Below are positions 33,754 through 42,806 of a stretch of 64,000 bases of DNA, piece after piece; position 1 is the stretch's first letter, and every line of letters starts with the position of its first letter. The stretch spans positions 1 through 64,000 of the forward strand of contig JANQHD010000023.1 in the NCBI GenBank assembly GCA_028282805.1. Direction: 5' to 3'. The DNA is from Phycisphaeraceae bacterium (GTDB lineage Bacteria > Planctomycetota > Phycisphaerae > Phycisphaerales > Zrk34). The notes below the pieces were generated by a model, which was not told where the DNA came from, did not search any database, and saw only the letters and a program-made list of their open reading frames with translations. The position numbers and the translations under genes are program-made.

Positions 33754-33872
33754 TCAATTCGCCCGATCGCCACGAATTGCGGCCCTTCAAGCCCCGGGGC
33801 GGGTGTAACCGATGGGGTCGATATCGCACCAAAAGCGTACTAGAATGCCGCCGAAACCACGGGAGCAACGCG

Positions 33873-34220
33873 ATGGCCACCGAGACGGCTGAAATCATCC
33901 TCACCGACACCGCCGCACGCGAGATCAGGTCGATCTGCCAGCAGCAGGACCTCCAACTCGAAAACGTCTACCTCAAGGTCGGCGTCAAGGGCGGCGGGTG
34001 CTCGGGCTTTTCCTACATCCTCGACCTGACCGAGACCAAGCACGAGCAGGACCACGAGTTCGAGCTCCACGGCGTCCGCGTGATCTGCGACCCCAAGAGC
34101 TTCCTCTACCTCAACGGCACCGAGGTCGACTTCAAGGACGAGATCATGGGACGCGGGTTCGTGTTCAAGAACCCCAACGCCACCAGCACCTGCGGCTGCG
34201 GCTCGTCGTTCAGCGCCTGA
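33873..34220 (+). CDS. HesB/IscA/ErpA-type iron-sulfur carrier
   Basis: The 115-residue A-type carrier has all three conserved cysteines: Cys43 in GGGCSGFSY and Cys107 and Cys109 in the terminal CGCGSSF. It holds and delivers Fe-S clusters or iron to apo-proteins, including lipoyl synthase. The ribosome site GGGAG precedes the ATG and TAGAAT near 33842 is a likely -10 box. It stands alone without isc or suf genes. Confidence 0.93.
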   Translation: MATETAEIILTDTAAREIRSICQQQDLQLENVYLKVGVKGGGCSGFSYILDLTETKHEQDHEFELHGVRVICDPKSFLYLNGTEVDFKDEIMGRGFVFKNPNATSTCGCGSSFSA

Positions 34221-34442
34221 CACGCCAGATCGATCCTTCAGTAAATCCACCGCCTACGTACAATCGGCGCCCACCCGCGCGGCAAACCCCCGTTTTCCCC
34301 CAGCAAAACGAGGCGAAAGCTAAATCCCTGAAATATTGTCGATTTCACCCCACGTTGGTGTATATTGACGGTATAGGGAGTTCTCGTTCGAAACCTCCGG
34401 GAAGCCTGAGAGAGAGTAGTTAGGGAGGTCGATCCCTCAGCC

Positions 34443-34562
34443 ATGCGTGAGCTGCGCCGCGTGTTTGCCCGTGCGCCAGCTCGCACACGCCGACCGGGTG
34501 CGGTCGCTGGGGCTTTGGGTTCGATGGAGTTGGAGCGCCACTTCTCTCGAAGGGATGAGTAA
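34443..34562 (+). CDS. Possible 39-residue Arg-rich upstream peptide
   Basis: An ATG-started frame with many Arg residues (MRELRRVFARAPARTRRPG at its start) ends with a TAA three bases before the ATG of the metalloprotease gene. Its own GGGAGG lies upstream. It may be a leader peptide or a coupled small protein, or a chance frame. The rest of 34221-34442 has no gene but includes TATATT and TATAGG near 34362-34377 as promoter candidates. Confidence 0.3.
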   Translation: MRELRRVFARAPARTRRPGAVAGALGSMELERHFSRRDE

Positions 34563-34565
34563 GAC

Positions 34566-35798
34566 ATGCAGAACCCCATTCATTCACGCCGTCTGTCGAG
34601 CCGCGTCCGGGGCGTGGTGATCGCCGCGGGTTTGTGCCTCGCCATGCTCACGTCGAGCGCGCGGGGATTGACGTTCGACATCGAGTTCTCGCCCGGCGTC
34701 GCTTCACTGCCCGCGCCGGTTGCCAGCGGGATCATGGCCAACGTCGGCGCCGCGGCGGGGTTGTACTCGGCCACGTTCTTCGACGACGCGACCATCAAGG
34801 TGCTCGTCGCGATGGACTCCGAGGAGGGCGAGATCCTCGGCAGCTCGCCTTTCGTGTTCGGCGCGGCGCTGATCAAGTACGAGGAACACATCTACACCGA
34901 CGTCGCCACCGCGCTCAGCGGCGATGCGCTTTCCCCGGCCGACACCGATTCGTTGAGCTTGCTCCAGACCGGGCCGTTCATCGAGGCGATCACCCACGAC
35001 ACCTCGCTGACGCCCGGCGACCTGGGCCCCGGCGTGCCCTCACCCGAGATCCGCCTCGGCTCGCTCGCCGTCGGCACCACCGGCGCCAAGGCCGAGGCCA
35101 CCTGGAACTCCGTGCTCCGCGTGGCCCGCGCCAACAGCAAGGCGCTGGGCCTGCCCGTCACCGTCGACGGCATGCACGACTTCACCTTCGTGATCCAGGA
35201 CGAGGCGCTGCCCGGCTTCGACTTCGACCGCGGCGACGGCATCGCGCCCGGCACGTTCGACTTCGAAGCCATCGCCAAGCACGAGTTCGGCCACGGCCTC
35301 GGCTTCAAGAGCGGGGTCGACGATGTCGACTACGCCGGCGTCGACCCCGCCGGCCCCGCCCCCGACAACCCGCACGACTTCTCCGACGAGGCGATCTTCA
35401 CCACGCTCGACCTGTTCCGCACCAACACCGACACGCGCGCCCCCGGCATCGCGCTCGGCCAACCGGTCGGCGGCGGGTTCGTGCTCGACTGGCGCTTCGG
35501 CCCGCCGCCCGGGCCGTTCTCCAAGCCGTTCTTCTCGCTCGACAGCACCCTCGTCGACCCGCTCGACAAGACGCCTTACGCCACCGGCTCCGAACTCGGC
35601 GACGGCTTCCAGGCCAGCCACTGGGCCGACTTCCCCATCGGTTTGATGGTGCCCGACCTCGACCCCGGCATCATCCTCGACATCAGCCCCACCGACATCG
35701 ACGCGTTCGACGTGATCGGTTACGACACCGTGCCCGAGCCGGCGAGCGCGGCGTTGTTGCTGCTCGGTGGCCTAGTCGTCGCGCGACGCCGGCGCTGA
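34566..35798 (+). CDS. PEP-CTERM zinc metalloprotease (NF038122-like)
   Basis: The 410-residue protein has a signal peptide (about residues 1-34). A catalytic domain contains the metzincin-like motif HEFGHGLGF near residue 240, where the two His and the Glu form the zinc site, and a PEP-CTERM tail (VPEPASAALLLLGG then ARRRR) ends it. It matches the general layout of NF038122 family metalloproteases found with exosortases. It is probably surface-anchored after processing by the exosortase. The gene converges with the methyltransferase at 35800 with a 1-base gap. Confidence 0.88.
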   Translation: MQNPIHSRRLSSRVRGVVIAAGLCLAMLTSSARGLTFDIEFSPGVASLPAPVASGIMANVGAAAGLYSATFFDDATIKVLVAMDSEEGEILGSSPFVFGAALIKYEEHIYTDVATALSGDALSPADTDSLSLLQTGPFIEAITHDTSLTPGDLGPGVPSPEIRLGSLAVGTTGAKAEATWNSVLRVARANSKALGLPVTVDGMHDFTFVIQDEALPGFDFDRGDGIAPGTFDFEAIAKHEFGHGLGFKSGVDDVDYAGVDPAGPAPDNPHDFSDEAIFTTLDLFRTNTDTRAPGIALGQPVGGGFVLDWRFGPPPGPFSKPFFSLDSTLVDPLDKTPYATGSELGDGFQASHWADFPIGLMVPDLDPGIILDISPTDIDAFDVIGYDTVPEPASAALLLLGGLVVARRRR

Positions 35799-35799
35799 A

Positions 35800-36762
35800 T
35801 CACGACGTCGATGCGCGCTTGACCAGCTTGGCCAGATAAAACGCGGTCATCCGACCGTCCGGCAGCACCCGTCGCGTGTGCGCGACCAACGCGTCGTACG
35901 CCTTGCCCCGCCAACCGCTCAGGCCCGGTTGCACGTTGTCGATCGGCAGTTCGATCGGCTCGACCGCCACCGACTCGCCCACCCGGCGGAGCGTGTGGTC
36001 GATCACGCCCTCGTTCTCTTCGGGGCCGAGCGTGCACGTGGCGTACACGATGCGCCCGCCGACCCTCGTCGCGTCGATCGCCGAGCGCAGCAGCGCCTTC
36101 TGCATCGACGCGTTCCGCTTGATCTTCTTCTCTGACCAGTAGCGCCAAGCCCCGGGCTCGCGCGGGCCGAAGCGCGCCTCGCCGCTGCACGGCGCATCAA
36201 CCAACACGGCGTCGAACGCCTCGCGTTGCTTGCGCCCCACGTAGCGCCCGTCGGCGCAGTAGCAGTCGACACACGTCGCGCACGCCGCTTCGACGTTGGC
36301 CTTCAACTTGTAGTACCGCGGCCGCGCCGACTCGACGGCGGCGATGCGCCCTTCGTTGTTCATCAAGGCCGCCATGTGCAGCGTCTTGCCGCCCGGCGCC
36401 GCGGCCAAATCTAAAACCCGCTCGCCCGCCCGCGGCCGCAGCGCCAGCGCCGCCAGCAGGCTCGACAAGCCCTGCACGTACACCCGCCCGTCGCCCACCG
36501 CCGATGCGTGCGTCAGCGCCTCGCGCTGCTCGCGCGGCACGGTGTACGCGTGCTCACACCAACCGACGGGTTCGGGGGTGAGGCCGACCTGTTTCAACTC
36601 GTCGAGCGCCGCGCCGGCGTTGCCGCGTAACGGGTTGATACGAAACGCGGCCGGCCGTTCGACGCCGAAGCTCGAAACGACCGGCCCGCGTTGTTCGGGC
36701 GCCACGATCTCGTTCAATCGCTCGACAAACAGCGGCGGCAGTTCGTGGCGCTGATCACCCAT
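35800..36762 (-). CDS. RsmB/Nop2-family RNA m5C methyltransferase
   Basis: The 320-residue protein shows the SAM site VLDLAAAPGGKT, the catalytic cysteine in DAPCSGEARF and the release cysteine in YATCTLGPEENEGVI. These enzymes methylate cytosine-5 in rRNA or tRNA. The N-terminal NusB-like domain of full RsmB is absent; a short PUA-less form is present, so the target could be 16S rRNA (RsmF/RsmB-like) or tRNA. TACAGT lies six bases before the start on the minus strand, consistent with a leaderless mRNA. Confidence 0.92.
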   Translation of the reverse strand: MGDQRHELPPLFVERLNEIVAPEQRGPVVSSFGVERPAAFRINPLRGNAGAALDELKQVGLTPEPVGWCEHAYTVPREQREALTHASAVGDGRVYVQGLSSLLAALALRPRAGERVLDLAAAPGGKTLHMAALMNNEGRIAAVESARPRYYKLKANVEAACATCVDCYCADGRYVGRKQREAFDAVLVDAPCSGEARFGPREPGAWRYWSEKKIKRNASMQKALLRSAIDATRVGGRIVYATCTLGPEENEGVIDHTLRRVGESVAVEPIELPIDNVQPGLSGWRGKAYDALVAHTRRVLPDGRMTAFYLAKLVKRASTS

Positions 36763-36774
36763 GCCACCACTGTA

Positions 36775-38547
36775 TCACGCGCGCCGTCGGCGTAACACGC
36801 CCAACACCCCCAGCGCCAGCAGCGCACACGCCGCCGGCTCGGGCACGGCAGCCGCGTCGCCGGCGGGCAGGGCGCTGCGCCCGAAGTTCACGCCCACCGC
36901 GTTGAGGTCCGCCAAACTCACCACGCCGTCGCCGGTAAAGTCGGCGTTCCGCCAGCCGGTCAGCGGTTGACCGAAGTTGCGCCCCACGATGTCGAGGTCC
37001 GACAGGCCCACAGCGTAGTCCATGTCCGCGTCGCCGAGCACCGTGGGTGTCCACAGCACCACCGCCTGCCGGTTGTCAGCCAGCAGCACGCGCAACGCCA
37101 CCTGGCCGATCGCGTTCATCGTGTTACTCAGGTTGTTCAACGCGTTGGGCTCGGCCAACTCGAACGCAACGACGGTGCTGCCGAGCAGTGCATCGCCCTT
37201 GCGGATCACCGGCTGGCAACCGAGCGCGTCGTCGCAAAACAGCAGCGCTCGGTCGTCCGCCTCGCCACCGGGCGTGCCGCTGTACAACACGTCGACCAGC
37301 ACCTGCCCCCGGTGGTTGAAGTCTTCCACCTGAAAGTCTTTGATTGCGCCTTCACCGACCGGTGGCGTGCTGAACTGTTCCGACAAGTTGACAAACGCAT
37401 CGCCGTCGACGCGGAACAGCGTCGGCTGCTGCTTCGAAGCCGTAAACAGCACCTGCCCGGCGTCGTTGAAGCCCTGAAGGTCGGACGCACCGGCTTGATC
37501 TTGGAACGCCAGAACCACAAGTTCGTTCTGCCCCAACACGTTGGTGAACAAGCCCCTGCCCACCGCGCCATCGCCGAAAAACTCCGCGTCGAACGCGGCG
37601 TGGCTAAGGTTGTTGAAACCGAAGCCCGGCCCGAAGAACGTGAATAAACCGCCGGCTTCCGGTGGCGCCAGGTCGTCGAGCTGGGCCAAGGTGATCAGCC
37701 CGCCGTGCGTTGCGAAGAACAAGCCGACCTGCGTGTCGTGCACGGCGGCCTGCCCGGCGTGGTTGAGCAGCACCGCGGTGGTGTCGATGGCGATCGTGTC
37801 GCCGCAATGAGGCGTGGGTTGGTTGTCTTCCACGATCGGCCTCAACGCGTCGGCCGAGGCCAGGTACCAGCCCCGCCGACCGTCTCGATCCAGCAGCAGC
37901 GCGGTCTGGTTGAGGTCGTTGATCACACCCGGCCCGGCGAGCAAGCCGAACGCGCCGCCCCCCGGCGCGGCTTGCCCGTCGCGCAGCAATTCGTCGAGCG
38001 CGCCGCCGTCGCCGGTGTACACGCCCTGCGTTTCGTTGGTCGCCGCATCTATCACGCGCGAGGCAAACGCGGCCCGGCCGAGGTTGTTGATCGACGCCTC
38101 GGGCAGTTTGTTCAAGAACGTGGTGCTGTCGGACTCGGGCCCGGCGGGCTGCGGCGAGAACGGGCCCGGCGGGAAGGAATTGAGGAACTGGAATGTGCCG
38201 TCGCCGTCGGGCGTCGCCTGCCCTTCGCGCAGGATTGTCGTGATCGCGCCGGCCGTGCCGCGCAGGATCACGCCGTTGTCTAAGTTGTTCAGGTCGGTGC
38301 CCCTGAGGTTCGCGCTGAAGGCGACCTGGCCGAGGTCGTTGAGGGTGGGGCGGGTGAACGAGACGAACTCGCCGTTGCCGTCGGGCATGTGCCCGTACCG
38401 GACGGCGACGACCTGCGTGGTGCCGAAGCCCGAACCGTCGGGCGGTTGTGTGCCTGCGCCCGACGCGGTCGTCGGCGCCACGAGCACAAGACCGCAGGTC
38501 AGCGCCAGCGCGCAGGCGCGACTGATGTGATGATGAATGCGTAGCAT
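36775..38547 (-). CDS. NxxGxxAF-repeat, dockerin-like PEP-CTERM protein (copy A)
   Basis: From ATG 38547 (GGAGG upstream) the protein has 590 residues. A signal peptide is followed by eight or so repeats containing a loose N-x-x-G-x-x-A-F motif (LNDLGQVAFSA, INNLGRAAFAS, FNDAGQVLFTA, MNAIGQVALRV). A dockerin-like pair (GDADMDYAVGLSDLDIVGRN; DFTGDGVVSLADLNAVG) and a PEP-CTERM tail ending VLRRRRA complete it. The repeats probably form a beta-propeller-like surface domain. It is a close paralogue of the 38788 gene and is probably a duplicate. TATAAT lies at 38691-38686 on the minus strand. Confidence 0.87.
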   Translation of the reverse strand: MLRIHHHISRACALALTCGLVLVAPTTASGAGTQPPDGSGFGTTQVVAVRYGHMPDGNGEFVSFTRPTLNDLGQVAFSANLRGTDLNNLDNGVILRGTAGAITTILREGQATPDGDGTFQFLNSFPPGPFSPQPAGPESDSTTFLNKLPEASINNLGRAAFASRVIDAATNETQGVYTGDGGALDELLRDGQAAPGGGAFGLLAGPGVINDLNQTALLLDRDGRRGWYLASADALRPIVEDNQPTPHCGDTIAIDTTAVLLNHAGQAAVHDTQVGLFFATHGGLITLAQLDDLAPPEAGGLFTFFGPGFGFNNLSHAAFDAEFFGDGAVGRGLFTNVLGQNELVVLAFQDQAGASDLQGFNDAGQVLFTASKQQPTLFRVDGDAFVNLSEQFSTPPVGEGAIKDFQVEDFNHRGQVLVDVLYSGTPGGEADDRALLFCDDALGCQPVIRKGDALLGSTVVAFELAEPNALNNLSNTMNAIGQVALRVLLADNRQAVVLWTPTVLGDADMDYAVGLSDLDIVGRNFGQPLTGWRNADFTGDGVVSLADLNAVGVNFGRSALPAGDAAAVPEPAACALLALGVLGVLRRRRA

Positions 38548-38725
38548 GACAAAGCCTCCACACATGGGGGATAAAGGAACGGGATAATCACGTTGGAGAC
38601 AGGGCGGCGCACAGACAACACACAACACCCCCGCGGGGCGTTCGTGGATTGTGTTGCGCTAACCCTGGTGTGGACTGACCGCCCGATTATATCGGATCAC
38701 ACCGCCCGGCCGCACGTGAATTTAT

Positions 38726-38758
38726 AAAACCGCACCCATGCGTCGTGGGTGCGGTTTT
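38726..38758 (-). terminator. Terminator after the copy B gene
   Basis: A perfect 13-bp stem (AAAACCGCACCCA with TGGGTGCGGTTTT, 7-base loop) has T runs on both strands, so it could work in either direction. It separates the two paralogous genes. Confidence 0.85.
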
Positions 38759-38787
38759 CTCGTGGGTGTTGGCCACAACGGTATGTC

Positions 38788-40572
38788 TCAGGTCCGTCGC
38801 CGCAACACGCCCAGCGTCCCCAGCGCCAGCAGCGCAAGCGTCGCGGGCTCGGGCACGCTCGCCGGCGCGCCGGCCGGCAGGGCGCTTTGCCCGAAGTGCG
38901 CGCCCAGCGCGTCGAGGTCCGACAGGCTCACCACGCCGTCGCCGTTGAAGTCGGCGTGCCGCCAGCCGCGCATCGCTTGGCCGAAGTGCTGTCCGACGAT
39001 GTCGAGGTCCGACAGGCCGACGACGTGGTCCATGTCCGCGTCGCCGAGCACGGTCGGCGTCCACAACACCACGGCGTGGCGGCCGTCGTCGAGGACCACG
39101 GTCATCGCGACTTGGCCCAGGTCGTTCATCGTGTTGCGCAGGTTGTCGCGCGCTTGCTTGGCCGGGTAGATAAATCGGCTGATCGTGCCGCCGAGCAGCG
39201 TGTCGCCCACGCGCATGACGCTCTGGCACCCGAGCGCATCGTCACAGAACAGAAAACCAAACCCGCTGTCCGAATCTCCGTAGGTTATGAAAACGAGCGA
39301 TTGCCCGGCCTGGTTGAACTCCTCGGGAATGATGTTGCTGACCCAACCGTCGCCTTCGGGCGCCGCGCTGCCGCGTTCGAGCACGAGGTCAACCGTCCCG
39401 CCTTCGGCGCGGAACAAGCTGCGCCCATAAACGATGGAGGCGGTGAACAGCACCTGCCTGGCGTCGTTGAACCCGAAGAGCGTGGGACGATGCGCCGGCG
39501 CGGTCGAGCCGTCCGACCTCGGCAGCAGGTCGTCGTTCCTGATGACGAACTCGTTGAGCCCCGCCGACTGGACCACGATGAACCGGTCGTTGGTTCCCTC
39601 GACCTGCCCCTCGTAGGCGATGTCGGCGTTCTCGTTCATCGTGAACACCCGTTCGACGTCTTCGATCATAAGGCCGCCCAAGCCCGGGGGCGTGGCGCCG
39701 TTCTGCACGAGCGTCACCGGCCCGGTGTCTGTGCCGAGGAAGACGCCGCGCGCACCAGGAGGCGTGGGCGCTGAATCGGCTTCGGGGGCGAAGATGGGGG
39801 GAAAGGGGTCGCTGAAGGTGACCTGACCACCCTGGGTCAACCGGGCCACGCTGGCTCGTATATCGAAGGTGTGATCGCCGTCGGGGATGTATTGGCCATC
39901 TTCCACAACCAGCGTCAACGCATCGTCGCCGGCCCGGTACCAACCGCTCGTGCCGTCGCGCGTGATGGACACCAGCGTCTGGCCGGCGTCGTTCAATTGC
40001 TTGGCGCCGCTGACGAACTCGGCCACGCCGCCGCCGGGCATGGCCTGGCCCTCGCGCACCACGCGGTCGAGCGCGCCGCCCGCGCCGAGGTAAACGCCCG
40101 TGTCGTCAGCCTGATCGCCAGCGGTCAAAGCGAGTTGGCCCTCGAACGCGACCCGGCCGAGGTTGTTGATCGAATAGCCCCCGAACTCGTTGGCGTAGTT
40201 CACCGCGGGATCGACCGGGATCTTGTTGGGGGTGTCTTCAACGAACCGGAACACGCCGTTGCCGTCGGGCGCGGCCTGCCCCTCGCGCATGATCGCCGTC
40301 AGGCCGGTGGGCGTGCCGCGGAAGATGACGCCGTTGTCGTCGTTGCCCAAGTCGGTGCCCGACAGGTTCGCGCCGAACACGACCTGCCCCGTGCTGTTGA
40401 CCAGCGGCGCGGCGAAGGTGGCGTAAACCCCGTTGCCGTCGGGCGCGGCTTCGCCAGAAGTGGCGACCACCTGCAACGTGCCGAAAGCCTCGACGGACGA
40501 AGCGATACCGGCCAGCGCGACGGCGAAAGCCAACACGCGCAGCGCCACGGACGGTTGAGCGTTCATAAACAT
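38788..40572 (-). CDS. NxxGxxAF-repeat, dockerin-like PEP-CTERM protein (copy B)
   Basis: The 594-residue paralogue of the 36775 protein has the same order: signal peptide, N-x-x-G-x-x-A-F repeats (VNSTGQVVFGA, INNLGRVAFEG, FNDARQVLFTA, MNDLGQVAMTV), dockerin-like pair (GDADMDHVVGLSDLDIVGQH; DFNGDGVVSLSDLDALG) and PEP-CTERM tail ending VLRRRT. ATG 40572 and ATG 40566 are both possible. TATAAT at 40607-40602 on the minus strand is a likely -10 box. The two copies each have their own promoter. Confidence 0.87.
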   Translation of the reverse strand: MFMNAQPSVALRVLAFAVALAGIASSVEAFGTLQVVATSGEAAPDGNGVYATFAAPLVNSTGQVVFGANLSGTDLGNDDNGVIFRGTPTGLTAIMREGQAAPDGNGVFRFVEDTPNKIPVDPAVNYANEFGGYSINNLGRVAFEGQLALTAGDQADDTGVYLGAGGALDRVVREGQAMPGGGVAEFVSGAKQLNDAGQTLVSITRDGTSGWYRAGDDALTLVVEDGQYIPDGDHTFDIRASVARLTQGGQVTFSDPFPPIFAPEADSAPTPPGARGVFLGTDTGPVTLVQNGATPPGLGGLMIEDVERVFTMNENADIAYEGQVEGTNDRFIVVQSAGLNEFVIRNDDLLPRSDGSTAPAHRPTLFGFNDARQVLFTASIVYGRSLFRAEGGTVDLVLERGSAAPEGDGWVSNIIPEEFNQAGQSLVFITYGDSDSGFGFLFCDDALGCQSVMRVGDTLLGGTISRFIYPAKQARDNLRNTMNDLGQVAMTVVLDDGRHAVVLWTPTVLGDADMDHVVGLSDLDIVGQHFGQAMRGWRHADFNGDGVVSLSDLDALGAHFGQSALPAGAPASVPEPATLALLALGTLGVLRRRT

Positions 40573-40670
40573 GGCCTACCCCAGAGTGTGGTGGGGCGTG
40601 AATTATACCACACGCCCCGGGCGCAGCACGGGGGTATTTTCCGGTGAGGCAAGGCTGCGATCGGGTGCGC

Positions 40671-41132
40671 TTAGTGCGGGTGGCCGTGCTCGAGTTCGCT
40701 CTCGGTCGCTTCGCGGACCTCGACGATCGTCACGTCGAAGTGCAGGTTCTGCCCGGCCAACGGGTGGTTGGCGTCGATGGTGACCGCGTCGTCTTCGATC
40801 TTGGTGACGGTCACGACGTGGTCGCCGTGCTCGGTGGCGGCCTGGAACTGCATACCGACCTCGATCTCGTCGACGCCCTGGAACAATTCGCGCGACACCG
40901 ACTCGACCAGCGCCGCGTCGTGCTCGCCGTAGCCCTGCGCCGGCTCGACGTCGACGGCCAGCGTGTCGCCCTGCGCCTTGCCGACCAGCGCGTCCTCGAG
41001 GCCCGGGATGATGTTGCCCGCGCCGTGCAGGTACGCCAACGGCTCGCGGCCTTCGGAGCTGTCGATCACCTCGCCCGCGTCGTCGGTGAGCTTGTAATTG
41101 ATCGACACGACGGTGTTGTCCTGGACCTGCAT
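40671..41132 (-). CDS. slyD: FKBP-type peptidyl-prolyl isomerase, SlyD-like
   Basis: The 153-residue protein has an FKBP domain interrupted by an IF chaperone insert, as in SlyD (YKLTDDAGEVIDSS; LAYLHGAGNIIPGLEDAL; PAQGYGEHDAALVESV). The C-terminus ends HGHPH, a very short version of the metal-binding His tail. It catalyses prolyl isomerisation and has chaperone activity in the cytoplasm. GAAGGAA precedes the ATG. It is divergent from the ACT gene at 41298. Confidence 0.93.
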   Translation of the reverse strand: MQVQDNTVVSINYKLTDDAGEVIDSSEGREPLAYLHGAGNIIPGLEDALVGKAQGDTLAVDVEPAQGYGEHDAALVESVSRELFQGVDEIEVGMQFQAATEHGDHVVTVTKIEDDAVTIDANHPLAGQNLHFDVTIVEVREATESELEHGHPH

Positions 41133-41297
41133 GGCGGTTCCTTCAAAGGAGGGTGGGTTTCCCGCAGCCTATCCGCGTTGCCGTGTTTTGGGAAACGCCC
41201 CCGCCCGTTTTTTATTCGATTTTCCCCGCGCCCCCGCGATACGATGAGTGTGGTGGGTCGCGTCACAACTTTTCTCCACAGAAAGGGGGTCAACCCC

Positions 41298-41696
41298 ATG
41301 CTCCGTGCACAGATCGGCAAGGAGCTCGTCGTCTGCTCGGCCGACGAGATCGGCGTGCTCGCGAGCCTCGCCAAAGTCCTCAGCGAAAGGGGCATCAACA
41401 TACAAGCCATGGGCGCCTGGGTCGACGACGGCATGGGCACCATGCGCCTGGTCACCGACGACCACCTGCGGGCCAGCGAGGCGCTCGCCAACCGGTTCGA
41501 GGTCTCCGAGGCGATGGTCATCATGATCGAAGTCGAGCACAAACCCGGCATCCTCCGCACGCTCAGCGACACCCTCGCCGGCGAACGCATCAACGTCACG
41601 CACCTCTACGCCAGCGCCGCCGCGGGCCAAGGCAACTGCCTGGTCGTGCTCAACACCTCCGACAACGAACGCGCCCTCGTCCTGCTCAACGACTGA
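41298..41696 (+). CDS. Tandem ACT-domain protein
   Basis: The 132-residue protein has two ACT domains: VVCSADEIGVLASLAKVLSE... and VEHKPGILRTLSDTLAGE..., each with the conserved ligand-binding G/D turn. This size and layout match stand-alone amino-acid sensing ACT proteins. AAAGGGGG precedes the ATG. A composite repeat follows directly after the stop. Ligand unknown. Confidence 0.82.
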   Translation: MLRAQIGKELVVCSADEIGVLASLAKVLSERGINIQAMGAWVDDGMGTMRLVTDDHLRASEALANRFEVSEAMVIMIEVEHKPGILRTLSDTLAGERINVTHLYASAAAGQGNCLVVLNTSDNERALVLLND

Positions 41697-41721
41697 CCGC
41701 GCACCCCGGTGACGCACACGC

Positions 41722-41907
41722 CAAGCCCCGGCCCGAGCCCGCGAGGGCCGGGGGTCTTTGGAACTCGGATTCCGGGCGCCGGGTTCCGGGTTTCGGGTTT
41801 CGGGTTCCGGGTTCCGGGTTTCGGGCGCCGGGTTCCGCCATTGTGAGTTTTGAGTTTTGCCCTTTGCCATTCCCCCTCACCCCTCAAGACTCAAGACTCA
41901 AGACTCG
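41722..41907 (+). repeat. Composite dispersed repeat, copy 1
   Basis: In order: a GC palindrome (CCCCGGCCC with GGGCCGGGG), GTCTTTGGAACTCGG, a tandem array of 7-base GGGTTCC-type units, TTTTGCCCTTTGCCATT, and three AAGACTC heptamers. The same parts in the same order form copy 2 at 42405-42542. The palindrome right after the ACT stop may also act as a terminator. The last heptamers lead into the TACAAT of the next gene. Confidence 0.9.
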
Positions 41908-41921
41908 TATACAATCCCCCC

Positions 41922-42392
41922 ATGACCGACACCGCCGACATCGTGCCCAAGCTCAACGATCTGCTCACCGCGATCCGCGCATCTGGCGACCCCCGCCGGG
42001 CCGCCGCCGAATGGAAGCAGGCGTTTAACCTGCTGAAAAAAACCGACCTGCCCGCCAACCGCGTGGCCAACGTCGTGGCCATGCGTGGCGTCGACCAATT
42101 GGCCGAGCTCATCGAATCCCTCGCCGGCCCACCGCAGGTCGCCGAGGAAGATCGGCCCGACGAAGAGACCTGCAAAGCCGCGCTGCGCGCCTTCCGCAAA
42201 CGCCTCAAGCTCACCCGCCTCGACGACGAGTCGCAGATCGACAACCGCAACCACCTGTCCAAGGGCGCCGTCTCCGAGATCAACGCGATCATCCCCCCCG
42301 CCGATTGGCCCGCCGCCGTCTGGCAGGAACTCGCCCGCCAAGGCAAGCTCCGCGCGTTAGGCAAGGGCTTCTACGAGCTCGCCGAAACCTGA
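41922..42392 (+). CDS. Hypothetical protein between two composite repeats
   Basis: The 156-residue soluble protein is helix-rich and charged (LRAFRKRLKLTRLDDESQI), with a tryptophan-rich C-terminal part (PPADWPAAVWQELARQGKL) that may be a winged helix. ATG 41922 follows TACAAT by exactly six bases, so the mRNA may be leaderless. The gene is flanked on both sides by direct copies of the composite repeat. No family recognised. Confidence 0.65.
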   Translation: MTDTADIVPKLNDLLTAIRASGDPRRAAAEWKQAFNLLKKTDLPANRVANVVAMRGVDQLAELIESLAGPPQVAEEDRPDEETCKAALRAFRKRLKLTRLDDESQIDNRNHLSKGAVSEINAIIPPADWPAAVWQELARQGKLRALGKGFYELAET

Positions 42393-42404
42393 TCGCAGCC
42401 ACCC

Positions 42405-42542
42405 CCAAGCCCAGGCCCGAGCCCGCGAGGGCCGGGGGTCTTTGGAACTCGGCTTCCGGGTTCCGGGTTCCGGGTTCCGGGTTCCGCCATTTTGAGTTTT
42501 GCCCTTTGCCCTTTGCCATTCCCACTCACCCCTCAAGACTCG
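42405..42542 (+). repeat. Composite dispersed repeat, copy 2
   Basis: It has the same modules as 41722-41907: a slightly decayed GC palindrome, GTCTTTGGAACTCGG, GGGTTCC heptamers, a doubled TTTGCCC stretch, and a single AAGACTC. It differs from copy 1 in the number of heptamers. From here to 42967 there is no credible gene; the sequence is Arg/Ala-coding GC-rich DNA in several frames. Confidence 0.9.
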
Positions 42543-42806
42543 TTCGCGCATCAACATTGCGCTTCGGGATCGGGCCTTCGAGCCGCCCCCGTTTTCAGCG
42601 TAAAAACAACACCCACTCCCTCCGCCGACCCGTCGGTGCGCAGCACGACTCGTATGCGCGCAAACCGCCGCGCACCGAAGTGTCGCCGTGCGCGCGCCAC
42701 GACAAACGCCCCCCCGCTGGCGCGACCGAAAACCCACGCGACCGCGCGATGCGCACCGCACCGCGGTGCGCAGATCACGAACGATCCGCTATTACGCGTT
42801 GAATGA

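Noticed and set aside
41750-42545. A CRISPR array in the repeat-rich region
   Set aside because: The repeats are uninterrupted 7-base units and two about 150-base composite copies, with no regularly spaced unique spacers and no cas genes.
42551-42778. Minus-strand 75-residue frame in the gap before the GIY-YIG gene
   Set aside because: It has no ribosome site, domain or conserved-looking segment, and the composition matches random GC-rich sequence next to repeats.
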